In this document: one piece after another, positions 63,771-64,000 of the stretch
Layout: every line of letters begins with the position of its first letter
How positions within the stretch are numbered: the first letter of the stretch is position 1
Assembly (NCBI RefSeq): GCF_018274385.1
Contig: NZ_JAAFYZ010000008.1
Span: forward strand, 1 to 64,000
DNA from: Catenulispora pinistramenti
GTDB lineage: Bacteria; Actinomycetota; Actinomycetes; Streptomycetales; Catenulisporaceae
Direction: 5' to 3'
DNA: 64,000 nt
Position numbers and translations under genes: made by a program
Notes under the pieces: model-generated
What the model was told of the DNA's origin: nothing
Databases searched by the model: none
Seen by the model: only the letters and a program-made list of their open reading frames with translations

Positions 63771-64000
63771 GCGAGACCGCGCTGCCCAAAGTCGGGGAGA
63801 CGTTGCCGGAGCTGGTCATCCCGATCACCCCGACGCAGATCGTCGCCGGGGCCATCGCCTCTCGCGACTACCAGGACGTGCACCACGACGTCCCGGCGGC
63901 CCGGGAGAAGGGCTCCCCCGACATCTTCATGAACATCCTCACCACGAACGGCCTCGTCGGTCGCTTCGTGACCGACTGGGCCGGCGCCCAGGCCCGGGTT
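63767..64000 (+). CDS. MaoC-like hydratase, ChsH1-like (partial, runs off the window)
   Basis: The first 78 residues are visible: [25 protein letters not shown], then [16 protein letters not shown]. This is the start of a MaoC-like R-hydratase with the hydratase Asp/His segment (R-D-Y-Q-D-V-H-H-D). It is the expected ChsH1 partner of the split ChsH2. ATG 63767 has GGAGG upstream. An Ltp2-type aldolase gene would be expected beyond the edge. Confidence 0.85.
   Translation, partial: MSETALPKVGETLPELVIPITPTQIVAGAIASRDYQDVHHDVPAAREKGSPDIFMNILTTNGLVGRFVTDWAGAQARV

Overview
High-GC actinobacterial chromosome, probably a filamentous member (Catenulispora- or Streptomyces-like). The evidence is GC-rich third codon positions, frequent GTG starts, many 4-bp stop/start overlaps, several XRE-DUF5753 regulators with RsbW-like ATPases, CrgA, a class E sortase, and the fhaA-fhaB-pstP-rodA-pbpA-pknB cluster next to trpG. 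A DUF3566 gene followed by tRNA-Ile at the left end is the usual arrangement just downstream of gyrA, so the window probably lies near oriC. The first 22 bases look like sequencing adapter, so position 1 is probably a contig end.

Layout. 1-0.95 kb: DUF3566 membrane protein, tRNA-Ile, terminator. 1.2-6.2 kb: accessory-looking DNA with a VapBC-like pair, GntR/UTRA regulators (one lacking a DNA-binding domain), and a four-gene operon of two small unknown proteins, an RsbW-like ATPase and an XRE protein. 6.2-13.2 kb: S51-like peptidase, membrane protein, HtrA-type protease, a broken nucleotidyltransferase, a secreted protein, and an ATPase with two XRE-DUF5753 regulators. 13.4-22.9 kb: GDT1-type transporter, TetR/MFS pair, QorB-like/HxlR pair, PTP phosphatase, GNAT, and two SigE-family sigma factors each with a membrane partner, one of which carries a DsbA-like domain.

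23,183-33,559: a 10.4-kb integrated element in the 3' end of tRNA-Leu(CAG), bounded by identical 36-bp repeats. It carries integrase, excisionase, a nuclease plus DUF3631 ATPase, a DUF2637 membrane protein, a small protein/DUF6879/XRE-DUF5753 operon, and lower-GC cargo (a secreted and a membrane protein). No FtsK/TraB-type transfer gene is visible.

34.1-43.5 kb: cell-wall growth and signalling operon (FhaA, FhaB, PstP, RodA, PBP, one PASTA kinase). 43.5-49.8 kb: trpG, small membrane protein, sortase E, DUF881 protein, CrgA, DnaA boxes inside the 3' end of a rhomboid gene, cyclophilin, two membrane proteins. 49.2-55.2 kb: a Tad/Flp-type pilus operon on the minus strand. 55.2-56.1 kb: non-coding DNA with a DnaA box and seven 13-bp tandem repeats. 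56.1-60.4 kb: HAD phosphatase, K+ channel/TrkA-N protein, MoeA, MobA-DUF6457. 60.4-64 kb: an operon resembling the KstR-controlled igr operon of steroid side-chain degradation (two acyl-CoA dehydrogenases, MaoC-like, DUF35, MaoC-like), preceded by a perfect KstR-type palindrome. It runs off the right edge.

Best candidates for something new are the tRNA-Leu element with its two unexplained operons, the sigma factor/DsbA-like pair, and the HTH-less UTRA protein paired with a full GntR regulator.
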